Assembly: GCF_014203855.1 (NCBI RefSeq)
Contig: NZ_JACHJV010000001.1
Location: 3,100,001 to 3,164,000, forward strand
Length of the DNA: 64,000 nt
Direction: 5' to 3'
Source of the DNA: Kitasatospora kifunensis
Lineage (GTDB): Bacteria > Actinomycetota > Actinomycetes > Streptomycetales > Streptomycetaceae
Part shown: piece after piece, positions 50,150 through 59,700 of the stretch
How the letters are laid out: each line of letters starts with the position of its first letter
How positions within the stretch are numbered: the first letter of the stretch is position 1
Made by a program: the position numbers and the translations under genes
The notes under the pieces: generated by a model
Database searches by the model: none
Seen by the model: only the letters and a program-made list of their open reading frames with translations
Told to the model about the DNA's origin: nothing

Positions 50150-52957
50150 TCAGGCCACCCGGCGCACCAGGGTGATCCGCGAGCGGGTCACCAGCATGGC
50201 CAGCAGGGTGGCCAGCAGCGGCAGCACGATCAGCGTCAGCGCGATGGTCGTCCACGGGAAGTCGATCACCGCGTGGCTGCTCTGGTAGTTCGTGTCGTTC
50301 ATCGCCTGGGCCCGGCGCAGTGCCACCGCGGGCACGATGCCGCAGACCGTGCCGAGCAGTGCGCCCATCGCCGCGATCACCCCGCACTGGAAGCCGGACA
50401 ACGAGCGCCGGATCCGCGGTGCCGCGCCGACCGCCGCCAGCGTGGCCAGGTCCCGCTGCGAATCCGCCGAGGCCAGTCCGGTGGCGATGCCCGCGGCGCC
50501 CAGGGCCACCAGCGCGGCGAAGACGCTCAGCCCCAGGACCAGTGCGGTCGACTGCGGCTGGTACCCGCGTTCGACCCTCAGGTTCCAGGAATTGCCGGTG
50601 GCCTCGACGACCGCCGCGGTGGCCGCCTGCTCCGCGCCCCGCGAGGGCATCGCCGCCGGCAGCCACACCGAGCCGACGTCGCGCCGGGTCAGGCCGAGCC
50701 GAGTGGCGGTCTGCGGACTCATGAACATGTTCGCCGCCCCGCGCGGCACCGGGGCGAGCACGGCGTCCACGCTGATGTCGTGGCTGGTCGGCTGCTGCGT
50801 CGGGCCGGCGCCCGAGGTGGGGCCCTGGAGCCGGATCAGGGCCTTGCCGCCCTGCAGCATCCTGGGGTCGAACACCAGCACCTTGCCGTCGGCCACCGCC
50901 TGCTCCCAGGGGCCGTCAGGCAGGTTCAGCAGGTTGTGCAGGGCCGTGGAGTCGCCGGAGACGATCGACCCGAAGCGCCCGGGGAACACCGAGTCGAGGT
51001 GACAGCGCGGGTCGGCGGCCAGCTGCCGGTAGCTGTCCGCTGTCGTGTCCTGAGAGCCGACGTCGACGAGCGGGCAACGGTAGACCGACGGGAGCTCAGC
51101 CGTGGCCGTGCCGCAGAGGTCGGCGCTCGTGCAGTCACCCGGGGCGTCGACCAGCTGGACGTCACCGCGCGGGCCGATCCCCGGCATCGCCTGCTCGATT
51201 TCGCCCCGCAGCTGTTGCAGCGCGGGACTGCCGGTCCGCATCCCGAAGACCGCGAGGGTGACCGCCTTGTTCGGAGCCGTGGCGATGTACGCCTCACGGT
51301 TGGCGGCGTCACTGCTCGCCGTGTAGACGCCGACCGCCACCGAGCCGGCCACCGCCGCCATCACGGCCGCAACGGCCGGTGCGGTCCGCCCGCGATGGCG
51401 CACCGAGTCGCGCAGCGCCAGCCGGGGGCCCAACGGCAGCCAGCGGCTGAGCCGGCCGAACAGGCCGATGAGCATCGGCGTGCAGGCGACCATGCCCAGC
51501 TCGGCGATCATCGAGCCGCCGAGCACCGTCGCGCTGCGGGTGCCCCGCCCGGTGGCCGCGCCGAACAGTGCCAGCCCCGAACCGCCCAGCAGCATCACCA
51601 GGCCGAGCAGCGGGAGCCTCCTGGACGGTGGCTTGATGCCGCCACGTCCGCCCAGGGCCGCCAGCACGTCCTGGCGAGCGGCCTGGATGGCCGGCACGAC
51701 GGCCGCGAGCAGGCCGGTGACCAGGCCGACCGCCACGATGCCGAGCAGGTCGAGCGGCACCACCCGCAGCGCCCCGAAGCGCTTGCCGGTGATCGGCTCC
51801 GCCCACGGCCGGGCGACCACGACCAGCAGCACCGCCAGCACCACGCCGACCGCCGCCCCGACCACGCCCAGCACCACGCCGCCACCGAGCACCACCGCGC
51901 GCACCTGCGCCCGGTCGCCGCCGGCGGCGGCCACCAGGCCGAGCTGGCGCCGCGAGCGCCGGGCCCCGACCGCGAAGGCGGGACCGGCCAGCAGCACGAT
52001 CTCCAGCAGCGCCATCCCCGTGACGGTCAGGGTCATCACCACGGTCGGCTGGTCGAAGTAGCTGGTCTGCGGCTCGCTGTCGTACTTCACGTAGTACGGC
52101 ACCTGGGAGCGCGGCGGCGGGTTCAGCACCACGCTTCGCGAGGTCGCCTCGAAACCGTACTTGTTGAGGTCCTGCACCGCCGCCCAGTCGACCGCGGCGC
52201 CGGCCGGCAGCCGCACCAGCCAGGAGATGACGTGGGCGGTGCCCGGCGCCTGGTCCGCCGGATCGGCGCCCGGCCCGGCGATCGGCAGCACCCCGGGGCG
52301 GGTGACGACGGTGGAGCGGCCCAGCTCGTCGGGGTACTCGACCACGCCGGTGATGGTGAACGCCTGCCCGCCGCCCAGGCCCCGCAACCTGGTACTGCCG
52401 CCGATCCTGAGCCCGGAGCTGTCCAGGAAGCTCTGGGTGACCGCGATCTGCTGATCGCTCACCGGAGCCTGACCACGGATCAGGTCGAGCTTGCCACGCC
52501 AGACCCGGTCGGTCAGATCCGCCTCGGTCCCCTCGGTGCTCAGCAGGCCGTTCGCCGTGTCGGCCAGCAGCTGGCGGCTGTCCGGCAGCGGGATCAACTG
52601 CGAGCCGGGCGGCAACAACTGTGCCGCCAGCGTCGCGGGATCGGTCCCCTTGCTGCGCTGCTGCTCGGGGGTCGGGGACGGGCTCGGCGGCTCGTAACTC
52701 GTACCGTCACTGGCGAGCGGGGCCTGCTGGACGATGAACCCCGGCGAGTGCTGCGCGAGCAGGACGTCGGCGCCGCCCAGCTGACGGTCGGCCTGTTCGG
52801 CGGCGGTCAGGGTGCTGCTGCGGTAGACCACGTCGACACCGGTCACCCCGAGGATCGGCAGCGCGATCATGGCCAACACCAGCGCGCTGCGGCCCTTGGC
52901 GCGCAGCGCGTCGCGGCGGGCGATCCGCAGGGCGACCCGCCAGGCGGTGAGCTTCAC
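50150..52957 (-). CDS. ABC transporter permease, FtsX/MacB type
   Basis: 935 aa. Topology: one membrane helix at residues 25-45 (SALVLAMIALPILGVTGVDV), a large outside loop, three to four helices around 290-470, another exported region, and a last bundle near 805-925 (LVLGLSVFAALVALGAAGIA, TIALTLIVLPLLATLLAMLV). Two FtsX-like cores fit the duplicated layout of actinobacterial exporters. The GTG start overlaps the stop of the ATP-binding subunit (GTGA). Such PadR-linked exporters move antimicrobial peptides or lipoproteins in other firmicutes and actinobacteria. The substrate here is unknown. Confidence 0.9.
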   Translation of the reverse strand: MKLTAWRVALRIARRDALRAKGRSALVLAMIALPILGVTGVDVVYRSSTLTAAEQADRQLGGADVLLAQHSPGFIVQQAPLASDGTSYEPPSPSPTPEQQRSKGTDPATLAAQLLPPGSQLIPLPDSRQLLADTANGLLSTEGTEADLTDRVWRGKLDLIRGQAPVSDQQIAVTQSFLDSSGLRIGGSTRLRGLGGGQAFTITGVVEYPDELGRSTVVTRPGVLPIAGPGADPADQAPGTAHVISWLVRLPAGAAVDWAAVQDLNKYGFEATSRSVVLNPPPRSQVPYYVKYDSEPQTSYFDQPTVVMTLTVTGMALLEIVLLAGPAFAVGARRSRRQLGLVAAAGGDRAQVRAVVLGGGVVLGVVGAAVGVVLAVLLVVVARPWAEPITGKRFGALRVVPLDLLGIVAVGLVTGLLAAVVPAIQAARQDVLAALGGRGGIKPPSRRLPLLGLVMLLGGSGLALFGAATGRGTRSATVLGGSMIAELGMVACTPMLIGLFGRLSRWLPLGPRLALRDSVRHRGRTAPAVAAVMAAVAGSVAVGVYTASSDAANREAYIATAPNKAVTLAVFGMRTGSPALQQLRGEIEQAMPGIGPRGDVQLVDAPGDCTSADLCGTATAELPSVYRCPLVDVGSQDTTADSYRQLAADPRCHLDSVFPGRFGSIVSGDSTALHNLLNLPDGPWEQAVADGKVLVFDPRMLQGGKALIRLQGPTSGAGPTQQPTSHDISVDAVLAPVPRGAANMFMSPQTATRLGLTRRDVGSVWLPAAMPSRGAEQAATAAVVEATGNSWNLRVERGYQPQSTALVLGLSVFAALVALGAAGIATGLASADSQRDLATLAAVGAAPRIRRSLSGFQCGVIAAMGALLGTVCGIVPAVALRRAQAMNDTNYQSSHAVIDFPWTTIALTLIVLPLLATLLAMLVTRSRITLVRRVA

Positions 52958-53727
52958 TCGAAGTCCGGTCCCCAGAGGCTGCTGGTCGCGGCGGTGACCA
53001 GCAGGGAGTCGGCGTCCTGCTGCTGGGTCTCATCGACCAGGCGGCCGTCGCGCAGGAAGACCACCCGGTCCGCCCAGGCGGCGTGCCGGGCCTCGTGGGT
53101 GACCATCATGGCGGCCGCGCCCGCGTCGCAGCGGCTGCGCAGCACGGCCAACACGGCCTCACCGGTGGTGGAGTCGAGCGCACCGGTGGGCTCGTCGGCC
53201 AGCACCAGGCGGCGCTCGCCGATCAGCGCGCGGGCGATCGCCACCCGCTGCTGCTGGCCGCCCGACATGTCGTCGGGGAAGCGGTCCGCCAGGTCGGCGA
53301 TGCCCACCTCCTCCAGGGCCGCGGCCGCCTCGCGGCGGGCGTTGCGGGTGGATATCCCGTCCAGTTCGCGCGGCAGCATGATGTTCTCCAGCGCCGTCAG
53401 CGCCGGGACCAGGTTGTAGTCCTGGAAGACGTAGCCGACCGACCGGCGGCGAACCTCGGCCAGCTTGCGGCGGGAGAGGTCGCCCAGCGACTTGCCCTCC
53501 ACCAGGACCCGGCCGCTGGTGGGGCTGTCCAGCCCGCCGGCCAGCGTGAGCAGGGTGGACTTGCCGGAACCCGAGGGGCCCATCACGGCCACGAACTCAC
53601 CCGGATGAACCAGCAGGTCCACGCCGCGCAGCGCGTGCACCTCGGTGGCGCCCTGGCCGTGCACCCGGCTCACCCGCTCCAGGTGGAGCACGGGCTCGGT
53701 GCGGTCGCGGGGTTGAGTACGGGTCAA
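52954..53727 (-). CDS. ABC transporter ATP-binding subunit (LolD/MacB-like)
   Basis: 257 aa. Walker A MGPSGSGKSTLLTL, Q-loop VFQDYNLVP, ABC signature DMSGGQQQRVAIAR, Walker B RRLVLADEPTGALD, and the H-loop MVTHEARHA. All are consistent with the MacB/LolD class that pairs with FtsX-type permeases. The start is TTG 53727, which overlaps the PadR gene stop (TTGA), with GGGGGA three bases upstream. The 3' end overlaps the permease start, so the three genes form a tightly coupled operon. Confidence 0.93.
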   Translation of the reverse strand: MTRTQPRDRTEPVLHLERVSRVHGQGATEVHALRGVDLLVHPGEFVAVMGPSGSGKSTLLTLAGGLDSPTSGRVLVEGKSLGDLSRRKLAEVRRRSVGYVFQDYNLVPALTALENIMLPRELDGISTRNARREAAAALEEVGIADLADRFPDDMSGGQQQRVAIARALIGERRLVLADEPTGALDSTTGEAVLAVLRSRCDAGAAAMMVTHEARHAAWADRVVFLRDGRLVDETQQQDADSLLVTAATSSLWGPDFE

Positions 53728-54335
53728 CGTTCCCCCAGGTGTTCCTTGACCCGGCGCCGCGCGGGCGTCTGCGCGCCGGCGGCAGCGGGTTGCGCTCGAT
53801 GGCTGGCCAGCCGGGTCTCGCAGTGGTCCAGCCAGCGGACCTCGGCCTCGGCCTGGAAGATGAGCTGCTCCAGCACCAACAGCCAGGCCAACTCGGCTCC
53901 ATCGGCAGCACCTGCGCTCGGCCCGCCGGTCAGCGCGCGCGCCTTCAGCCGGGTGTAGTCCTGCAGCGCCTTCATGCTGTGCCGACGCTGGGCCTGGACC
54001 ACGGCCTGGACGTCCACGCCGGGCACGGTCACCGCCATCGCGAGTTTGATCGCCAGCTCGTCGCGAGGCGGATTGGTCCGCGGCACCGGGGTGTCGAACC
54101 AGGCGCGCAGTTCCGCGCGTCCCTTCTCAGTGACGGCGTAGAAGAGGTGCCCCTCTTCGTCCTCGCCGTCCGGAGCGACCAGACCGTCCCGTTCCAGACG
54201 ACCCAGCGTGGTGTAGACCTGGCCGACGTTGAGCGGCCAGGTGGCGCCGGTCCGGGCCTCGAACTCGGTGCGCAGCTGGTAGCCGTAGCGTGGGCCTTGG
54301 TCGAGCAGCGCGAGCAGGCCGTGTCTGATGGACAT
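53724..54335 (-). CDS. PadR-family transcriptional regulator
   Basis: 203 aa from ATG 54335 (an alternative ATG 54344 is three codons earlier). The winged helix (SIRHGLLALLDQGPRYGYQL, PLNVGQVYTTLGRLERDGLV, LFYAVTEKG) is followed by a helical dimerisation part (VQAQRRHSMKALQDYTRLKA, AWLLVLEQLIFQAEAEVRWL). No ribosome site is seen at either start. A palindrome lies directly upstream, so the message may start at or near the ATG and be shut off by its own product. It is first in the PadR-ABC-FtsX operon, and so the likely sensor of the exporter's substrate. Confidence 0.9.
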   Translation of the reverse strand: MSIRHGLLALLDQGPRYGYQLRTEFEARTGATWPLNVGQVYTTLGRLERDGLVAPDGEDEEGHLFYAVTEKGRAELRAWFDTPVPRTNPPRDELAIKLAMAVTVPGVDVQAVVQAQRRHSMKALQDYTRLKARALTGGPSAGAADGAELAWLLVLEQLIFQAEAEVRWLDHCETRLASHRAQPAAAGAQTPARRRVKEHLGER

Positions 54336-54346
54336 ACCACACATGT

Positions 54347-54357
54347 ATACCCGGTAT
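54347..54357. promoter_or_regulatory. PadR operator candidate
   Basis: ATACCCGGTAT, a perfect palindrome of 5+1+5 bases, 12 bases before ATG 54335 and about 50 before the divergent EEP gene, so one protein could control both. Confidence 0.55.
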
Positions 54358-54405
54358 GCAGGACAGTCTCAAGCTCCGCCCCCTTCCTGGCGTACCGTCG
54401 CCAAG

Positions 54406-55359
54406 GTGAGCCCGCTTCGCATCGCGACCTTCAACCTGCTGCACGGCCAGCCGCTGGCCGCCGACGGCAGCCCGCTGCCCTACCCGGACCAGGCCGCCGA
54501 TCCGCTGCACGAAGCGATCGCCGCACTGGACGCCGACGTACTGGCGCTCCAGGAGGTGGACCGCTACCAGCAGCGCTCCGGCCTGAGCGACCAGAGCGCG
54601 GTGGCCGCCACCGCCATGGGTGCCACCGACTGGCGCTTCGCCGCCGCGCTGCACGGCCGCCCCGCGCCGGTGGCCGGCTGGCTGCGTGATCCGGCGGTGC
54701 CGGGCCTGCGGGTCTACGGGCCCGAGGAGCTGGAGTGCGCCACCGACCTGCCCTCCTACGGCACCACGCTGCTCACTCGGCTGCCGGTACAGCACTGGCG
54801 GGCCCGGCGCTTCGCCCCGGCCCCGTTCGGGCTGCCGCTGCGGGTGGCGGGACGGCGCGGGCTGACCCCGGTGCCGGACGAGCCGCGCGCGGCACTGGCG
54901 GCCGTCCTCACCGGCGAGCGCGGCCCGTTCACCGTGGTCGCCACCCACCTGTCGTTCGTCCCGGGCTGGAACATGGCGCAGCTGGCCGGTATCCGCCGCT
55001 GGATCGCCGACCTGCCCAGGCCCTACCTGGTGCTCGGCGACTTCAACCTGGTCGGCCCGGTGCCCCGCACGGTGCTCGGCGGAGCCACGGCGCTGGACCG
55101 GTCGCCGGGCGCGGGCCGCAGGGCGCGCTACCCGCGCCCGCTGCCGAGCGCGCGGCGCCGGGCCGGGCGGGAGGTGCCGGCACGGCTGCGCGGCTGGCAC
55201 GACCTGGCCCGCACCCCCACCTATCCCTCGCACCGCCCGGCCGTGCAGTTCGACCACGTGCTCGCGGTGGGCGTGCCCCGCACCGCGGTGGGCACGGTGT
55301 CGGCGCCCCGGGTCGGGGTCTCCGACCACCGGCCGCTGCTGGTCGAAGTAGATCTGTAG
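54406..55359 (+). CDS. Endonuclease/exonuclease/phosphatase-family protein
   Basis: 317 aa from GTG 54406, giving RIATFNLLHG at the N terminus. The EEP metal site is complete: FNLLHG, LALQEVDRY (Glu), VVATHLSFVPG (His), VLGDFNLV (Asp and Asn), QFDHVLA and VSDHRPLLVE (Asp-His). Such enzymes cut DNA, RNA, inositol phosphates or lipids, and the sequence does not decide. There is no signal peptide, so it is likely cytoplasmic. It is divergent from the PadR operon over a short shared promoter region. Confidence 0.88.
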   Translation: MSPLRIATFNLLHGQPLAADGSPLPYPDQAADPLHEAIAALDADVLALQEVDRYQQRSGLSDQSAVAATAMGATDWRFAAALHGRPAPVAGWLRDPAVPGLRVYGPEELECATDLPSYGTTLLTRLPVQHWRARRFAPAPFGLPLRVAGRRGLTPVPDEPRAALAAVLTGERGPFTVVATHLSFVPGWNMAQLAGIRRWIADLPRPYLVLGDFNLVGPVPRTVLGGATALDRSPGAGRRARYPRPLPSARRRAGREVPARLRGWHDLARTPTYPSHRPAVQFDHVLAVGVPRTAVGTVSAPRVGVSDHRPLLVEVDL

Positions 55360-55387
55360 ATCTCCGGACCCTGTAGATCTCCGGACC
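55355..55387 (+). repeat. Direct repeat over the stop codon of the EEP gene
   Basis: The 16-mer TGTAGATCTCCGGACC occurs twice (55355-55370 and 55372-55387). The first copy contains the TAG stop. It looks like a local duplication. Confidence 0.7.
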
Positions 55388-55393
55388 GACCGG

Positions 55394-56755
55394 CTACTGC
55401 CGGGCCAGTCGGCCGTTCTGATGCGGCAGTTGCTGCGCGCTGCCGTTCGGCATGGGCTCGTACTGCAGCAGCAGCATCGCCGCGTCGTCGCCGAGCTGCT
55501 TGCCGACGTGGCGCACCACGTCGGCGTGCAGCCGATGCAACACCTCGACCGGGCCGCCCGTGGCGCATACGGGCAGCCGTTCGGCCAGCGGGTAGAACTG
55601 GCCGGCCCGGTCGCGGGCCTCGATCACGCCGTCGGTGAAGAGCAGCACCCGGTCGCCCGGCTCGAAAGGCACCCGCTGCACCGGCGGGGCGACCTGCTCC
55701 GGGTCGAGCACGCCCAGCGGCGGCACCGTCTCCGCCAGCTCCAGCGCCCGCACCGTACCGTCGCCGCGCAGCAGCAGCGGGGCGGGGTGGCCGCAGTTGA
55801 CGATCTCGGCGCTGCCGTCCGGCGCCACCCCGATCAGCACCAGGGTGACGAACTCCTCCTCCACCCCGGGGTGCTCGTGCTCGTGCAGCGCCCGGTCAAG
55901 GCTGACGGCCAGCCAGCCGGCCACCTTCTCCAGGGCCGGCTCCTGATGCGCCGCCTCACGGAAGGCGCCGAGCACCGCGGCCGCGGTCTCCACCGCGCTC
56001 AGCCCCTTGCCCCGCACGTCGCCGACGACCGCGCGCACCCCGTGCCGGGTGTTGACCACCTCGTAGAGGTCGCCGCCGATCCGAGCGTGCGCGGCGGCGG
56101 CCGCGTAGTGCACGGCGGCCCGCACGCTGCCCACCCGGTCGGGCACCGAACGCAGCAGCACCCGGCGGGCGATCTCGGCCACCAGCTGGGCATCGGCCAG
56201 CGCCTGCTCCTGACGGACCCGCAGCATGGCGCTGACCCAGCTGATCGCGGTGACCAGCGCGATCGCGAAGACGGTGGCACTGTGCACCGACTCACCGAGC
56301 ACGTGGTTGTAGGCGGCCAGCCCGAAGGCCGCGATCTCGGCCAGGAAACCGGTCAGGATCGGGTACCAGACCCGGCGGCTGACGATCGCGGCCAGCGCGG
56401 GCACGGCGGTGAGGGCCGGTTCGACCGTCACCTCGATGGTGCTGAAGTAGTCCAGGCAGATCACCAGGGCCATGCCGATGAACGGCAGGGCCAGTGCCGT
56501 CTTGGGCCAGGTGCCCGTCGGGCGGACGGTGGCCGGGCCCCGGGTCGGACCGGCCAGCCGGTCTCTGAACCATCCGGTCGCGCTCAACTTCCCGGTGGCG
56601 CTCAACGTAGATGTCTCCAGCAGAAGGCGCCCGGTGCCCGCGTGGGCACCTGCGGCGATGACTGAGGGTGAGGAACGGGGGCCTGTCCGGCGGCCAAACA
56701 GACGCAGGTGACCGGTTACCGACCCCACAATAGGCGCGAAACGTGCACGACGCAT
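55394..56755 (-). CDS. Membrane SpoIIE/RsbU-type PP2C serine phosphatase
   Basis: About 453 aa. The start is uncertain: ATG 56755 is taken because the longer GTG form (56809) overlaps the AdnB gene end. Three to four membrane helices at about 90-190 (ALPFIGMALVICLDYF, AALTAVPALAAIVSR region, SATVFAIALVTAISWVSAML) precede a PP2C-like domain (about 215-440) with GGDLYEVV, VVGDVRGKG, VNCGHPAPLLLRG, LLFTDGVIEARD and LGDDAAML, which keep the metal-binding Asp residues. In streptomycetes such phosphatases act on anti-anti-sigma factors. No partner is nearby. It may sense a membrane signal. Confidence 0.85.
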   Translation of the reverse strand: MRRARFAPIVGSVTGHLRLFGRRTGPRSSPSVIAAGAHAGTGRLLLETSTLSATGKLSATGWFRDRLAGPTRGPATVRPTGTWPKTALALPFIGMALVICLDYFSTIEVTVEPALTAVPALAAIVSRRVWYPILTGFLAEIAAFGLAAYNHVLGESVHSATVFAIALVTAISWVSAMLRVRQEQALADAQLVAEIARRVLLRSVPDRVGSVRAAVHYAAAAAHARIGGDLYEVVNTRHGVRAVVGDVRGKGLSAVETAAAVLGAFREAAHQEPALEKVAGWLAVSLDRALHEHEHPGVEEEFVTLVLIGVAPDGSAEIVNCGHPAPLLLRGDGTVRALELAETVPPLGVLDPEQVAPPVQRVPFEPGDRVLLFTDGVIEARDRAGQFYPLAERLPVCATGGPVEVLHRLHADVVRHVGKQLGDDAAMLLLQYEPMPNGSAQQLPHQNGRLARQ

Positions 56756-56798
56756 CGGTTTCGCGCGACTCCGTGACGAGTTGAATGCTCTCTGTGAC

Positions 56799-59700
56799 CT
56801 AATAGTCACTCTTCCCGATCAGAAGCATTTCCAACGCATTCCGGTCAGGAAGTCCTGGCGGCCGCTCGACCCGCCCGCTGCGGATGTAGCAGAACGCCGC
56901 GGTGACCTGCTCCAGCGGCAGGCCGTGCTGCTCGGCCCAGGCCACCCGGTAGATGGCCAGCTGAAGCGGATCGGCCGCCTCCAGGTGACCGGTCTTCCAG
57001 TCCACGACCTCGTAACGGTACCCGTGCTGTGACCCACAGTCGTCGTCACGCTCGCGATACACCGCGTCGATCCGGCCGCGCACCACCCGCCCGCCGAGCA
57101 CCAGTTGTACCGGCGCCTCCACCCGGTAGGGCCGCCGGTTCGCGTACGGGCCGCGCAGGAACGCCTCCTTGAGGTGTTCCAGATCACGCTCGTCCTCGAT
57201 CTCGTCGTCCTCCAGACCCGGCAGGGCATCGGGTTCGAGCAGCGGCAGCGGAGCGTACTGGGCCTGGATCCAGGCGTGGAACCGGGTGCCGCGACGGGCG
57301 GCGGTGGCCGGCGGACGCGGCATCGGGCGGGCCAGCTCCTGCGCCAGTCCGTCCGGGTCCCCGGCCAGCCGCATCAGCTGGGTGGCCGAGAGCGCGGGGG
57401 GCAGCGGCACGGCGCGACCGGTACGCCGGGAGCGCTCCAGCTCCCCGAGCAGCGCGGTCAGATCGCGGTCCCAAGAGTCCACCTGGCGCTGCTCCTCCGG
57501 CGCCAGGTGCTCGGGGGCGGGCGCCGGGGCGCCGGCCAACCGCCGGGTGACCACCTCGGCCACCCGGCGGCGGGCGAGCTGGGCTGCCGGGTCGAGCGGC
57601 AACGGCCAGGGCGTGTCGCCGACGCTGCGCAGCGCCGGGTTCTCGGCCCCCTCGACCGGCGGCTCGGCCCAGTGCTCGATCTCGCCCGCGCCGGGCTGCT
57701 CGGCGTGCGCGCGCAGCCGCTCCAGGTACTCGGACGGGCCGCGCACGGTGCTCTGGGTCGGCCCCCACCAGTGGCCGCCGGCCAGCAGCAGCGAGCGCGG
57801 GCGGGTCACCGCCACGTAGCCCAGCCGCAGCTCCTCGGTGGCGGTCTGGTCCTTCAGCGCCGCCTTGAAGGCCGTCATGCCCTTGGCCGTCCAGTCCTCG
57901 ACGGCGGGCAGGGTGGCCGCGTCACCGCGCAGCGGATGGGGCAGCACGGGACGGCGGCTGGTCCAGCGCTCCCGGCCGCGGCTGCTCGGGAAGGCGCCCT
58001 TGACCAGCCCGGGCAACGCCACCACCTCCCACTCCAGGCCCTTGGCCTTGTGCGCGGTCAGCACCTTCACGGTGTCCTCGCCGCCCGGCAGGCTGCTGTC
58101 CAGGCCGCGGTCGTACTCCTCGGCGGCCCGCAGGAAGCCCAGGAAGGCGGACAGGCCAGGGTCGCCGTCCAGGTCGGCGAAGCCGGCCGCGACGTCCAGG
58201 AAGGCCTGCAGGGTCTCACGGCGGCGGGCGGCCAGGGCCAGCGGGGAGGCGGACAGCTCGACGTCGAGACCGGTGGCGGCGAGCACCCGGTGCAGCACGT
58301 CCATCAGCGGCTCCGCGAGGGCTCGGCGCAGGTCGCGGATCTCCCGGGCGAGGTGTGCGAAGCGCGTCCGGGCCTGCGGCGAGAAGGGCAGCTCGTCCGG
58401 CTGCTCGCCGGGGTTGACGAAGGTCTCCAGCGCGTCGCAGAGCGAGACCACCTCGGTGGGGTCGGTCTCGGCGACGGCGGCGGTCAGCGCGTCGTCGGCA
58501 TCCGGACGGGCGGCCCGGACCAGCTCGGCGGCGCGTCGGCCGAGCAGCGCCAGGTCGCGCGGGCCGATCCGCCAGCGCGGACCGATCAGCAGTCGGACCA
58601 GGGCGGCGTTGGCCGTCGGGTCCTGCAACACCTCGCAGACCGCGACCAGGTCCGCCACCTCGGGCAGCTGCAGCAGCCCGCCCAGGCCCACCACCTCGAC
58701 CGGCACCTCGCGGGCCACCAGCGCGGCATGGATGTCGGGGAAGGCCGCGCCACCGCGGCAGAGCACCGCGATCGAGCCGGGTGCGGTACCGGTGCGCACC
58801 AGGTGGGCTATCGAGTCGGCCAGCCAGTCGATCTCCTCGGCGTGGGTGGGCAGCAGGGCGAGCCGCACGAAGCCGTCCCGCTCGGCGCCCGGGGCCGGGC
58901 GCAGCGCCTCGACGCCCTCGTGGCGGGCCCGCAGCGGGGCGGCCAGCTCGTTGGCGAAGGCCAGCAGGCGCCCGCCGCTGCGACGGTTCTCGCTCAGCGC
59001 GTAGCGGGCACCCGGGCTGCCGTCGGCCTTGGGGAAGTGCGCGGGGAAGTCGTCCAGGTTGGCGACCGAGGCGCCGCGCCAGCCGTAGATCGCCTGGCAG
59101 GGGTCGCCGACGGCGGTGACCGGGTGGCCGCCGCGGTGCGCCGGTGTGGCGCCGAAGAGCCCGGCCAGCAGCAGCCGCTGGGCCACCGAGGTGTCCTGGT
59201 ACTCGTCCAGCAGCACCACCTGGTACTGCTCGCGCAGCAGGCGCCCGACCTCGGGGCGCTGCTGGGCCAGCCGGGCCGAGGCGGCGATCTGGTCGCCGAA
59301 GTCCAGCAGACCGGCCGCGCGCTTGCGACGGCGGTACTCCTCCACCAGGGTGAGCAGCTCCAGGCGGCCCAGGGCGGTCTCGGGGATGTCCCGCAGCTCC
59401 TGGTTGGTCAGCTTGGCGCCGGCCAGCTCGTCCAGCAGCGCGGTGTCGAAGGCGCGCAGCTCGGCGGGCTCCACCAGGTGCTCGGCCAGCTCCGCGTCGA
59501 GCGCGGTCAGCTCGCCGACCAGGGCCGCGAAGCGGTCCTTGAGGTGCGGGAACGGCCCGCGCGCCGAGCGCAGCACCCGGGCGGCCAGCTGGAACCGGGT
59601 GGCGTCGGCGAGCAGCCGCACGTCCGGCTCGATACCGATCCGCAGGCCGTGCTCCTTGAGCAGGCGCCCGGCGAAGGCGTGGTAGGTGGAGATCTCCGGC

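Noticed and set aside
50072..53419. A 1115-aa plus-strand frame opposite the ABC transporter
   Set aside because: Low-complexity Arg/Gln/His/Gly translation. The minus-strand FtsX permease and ATPase genes explain the region.
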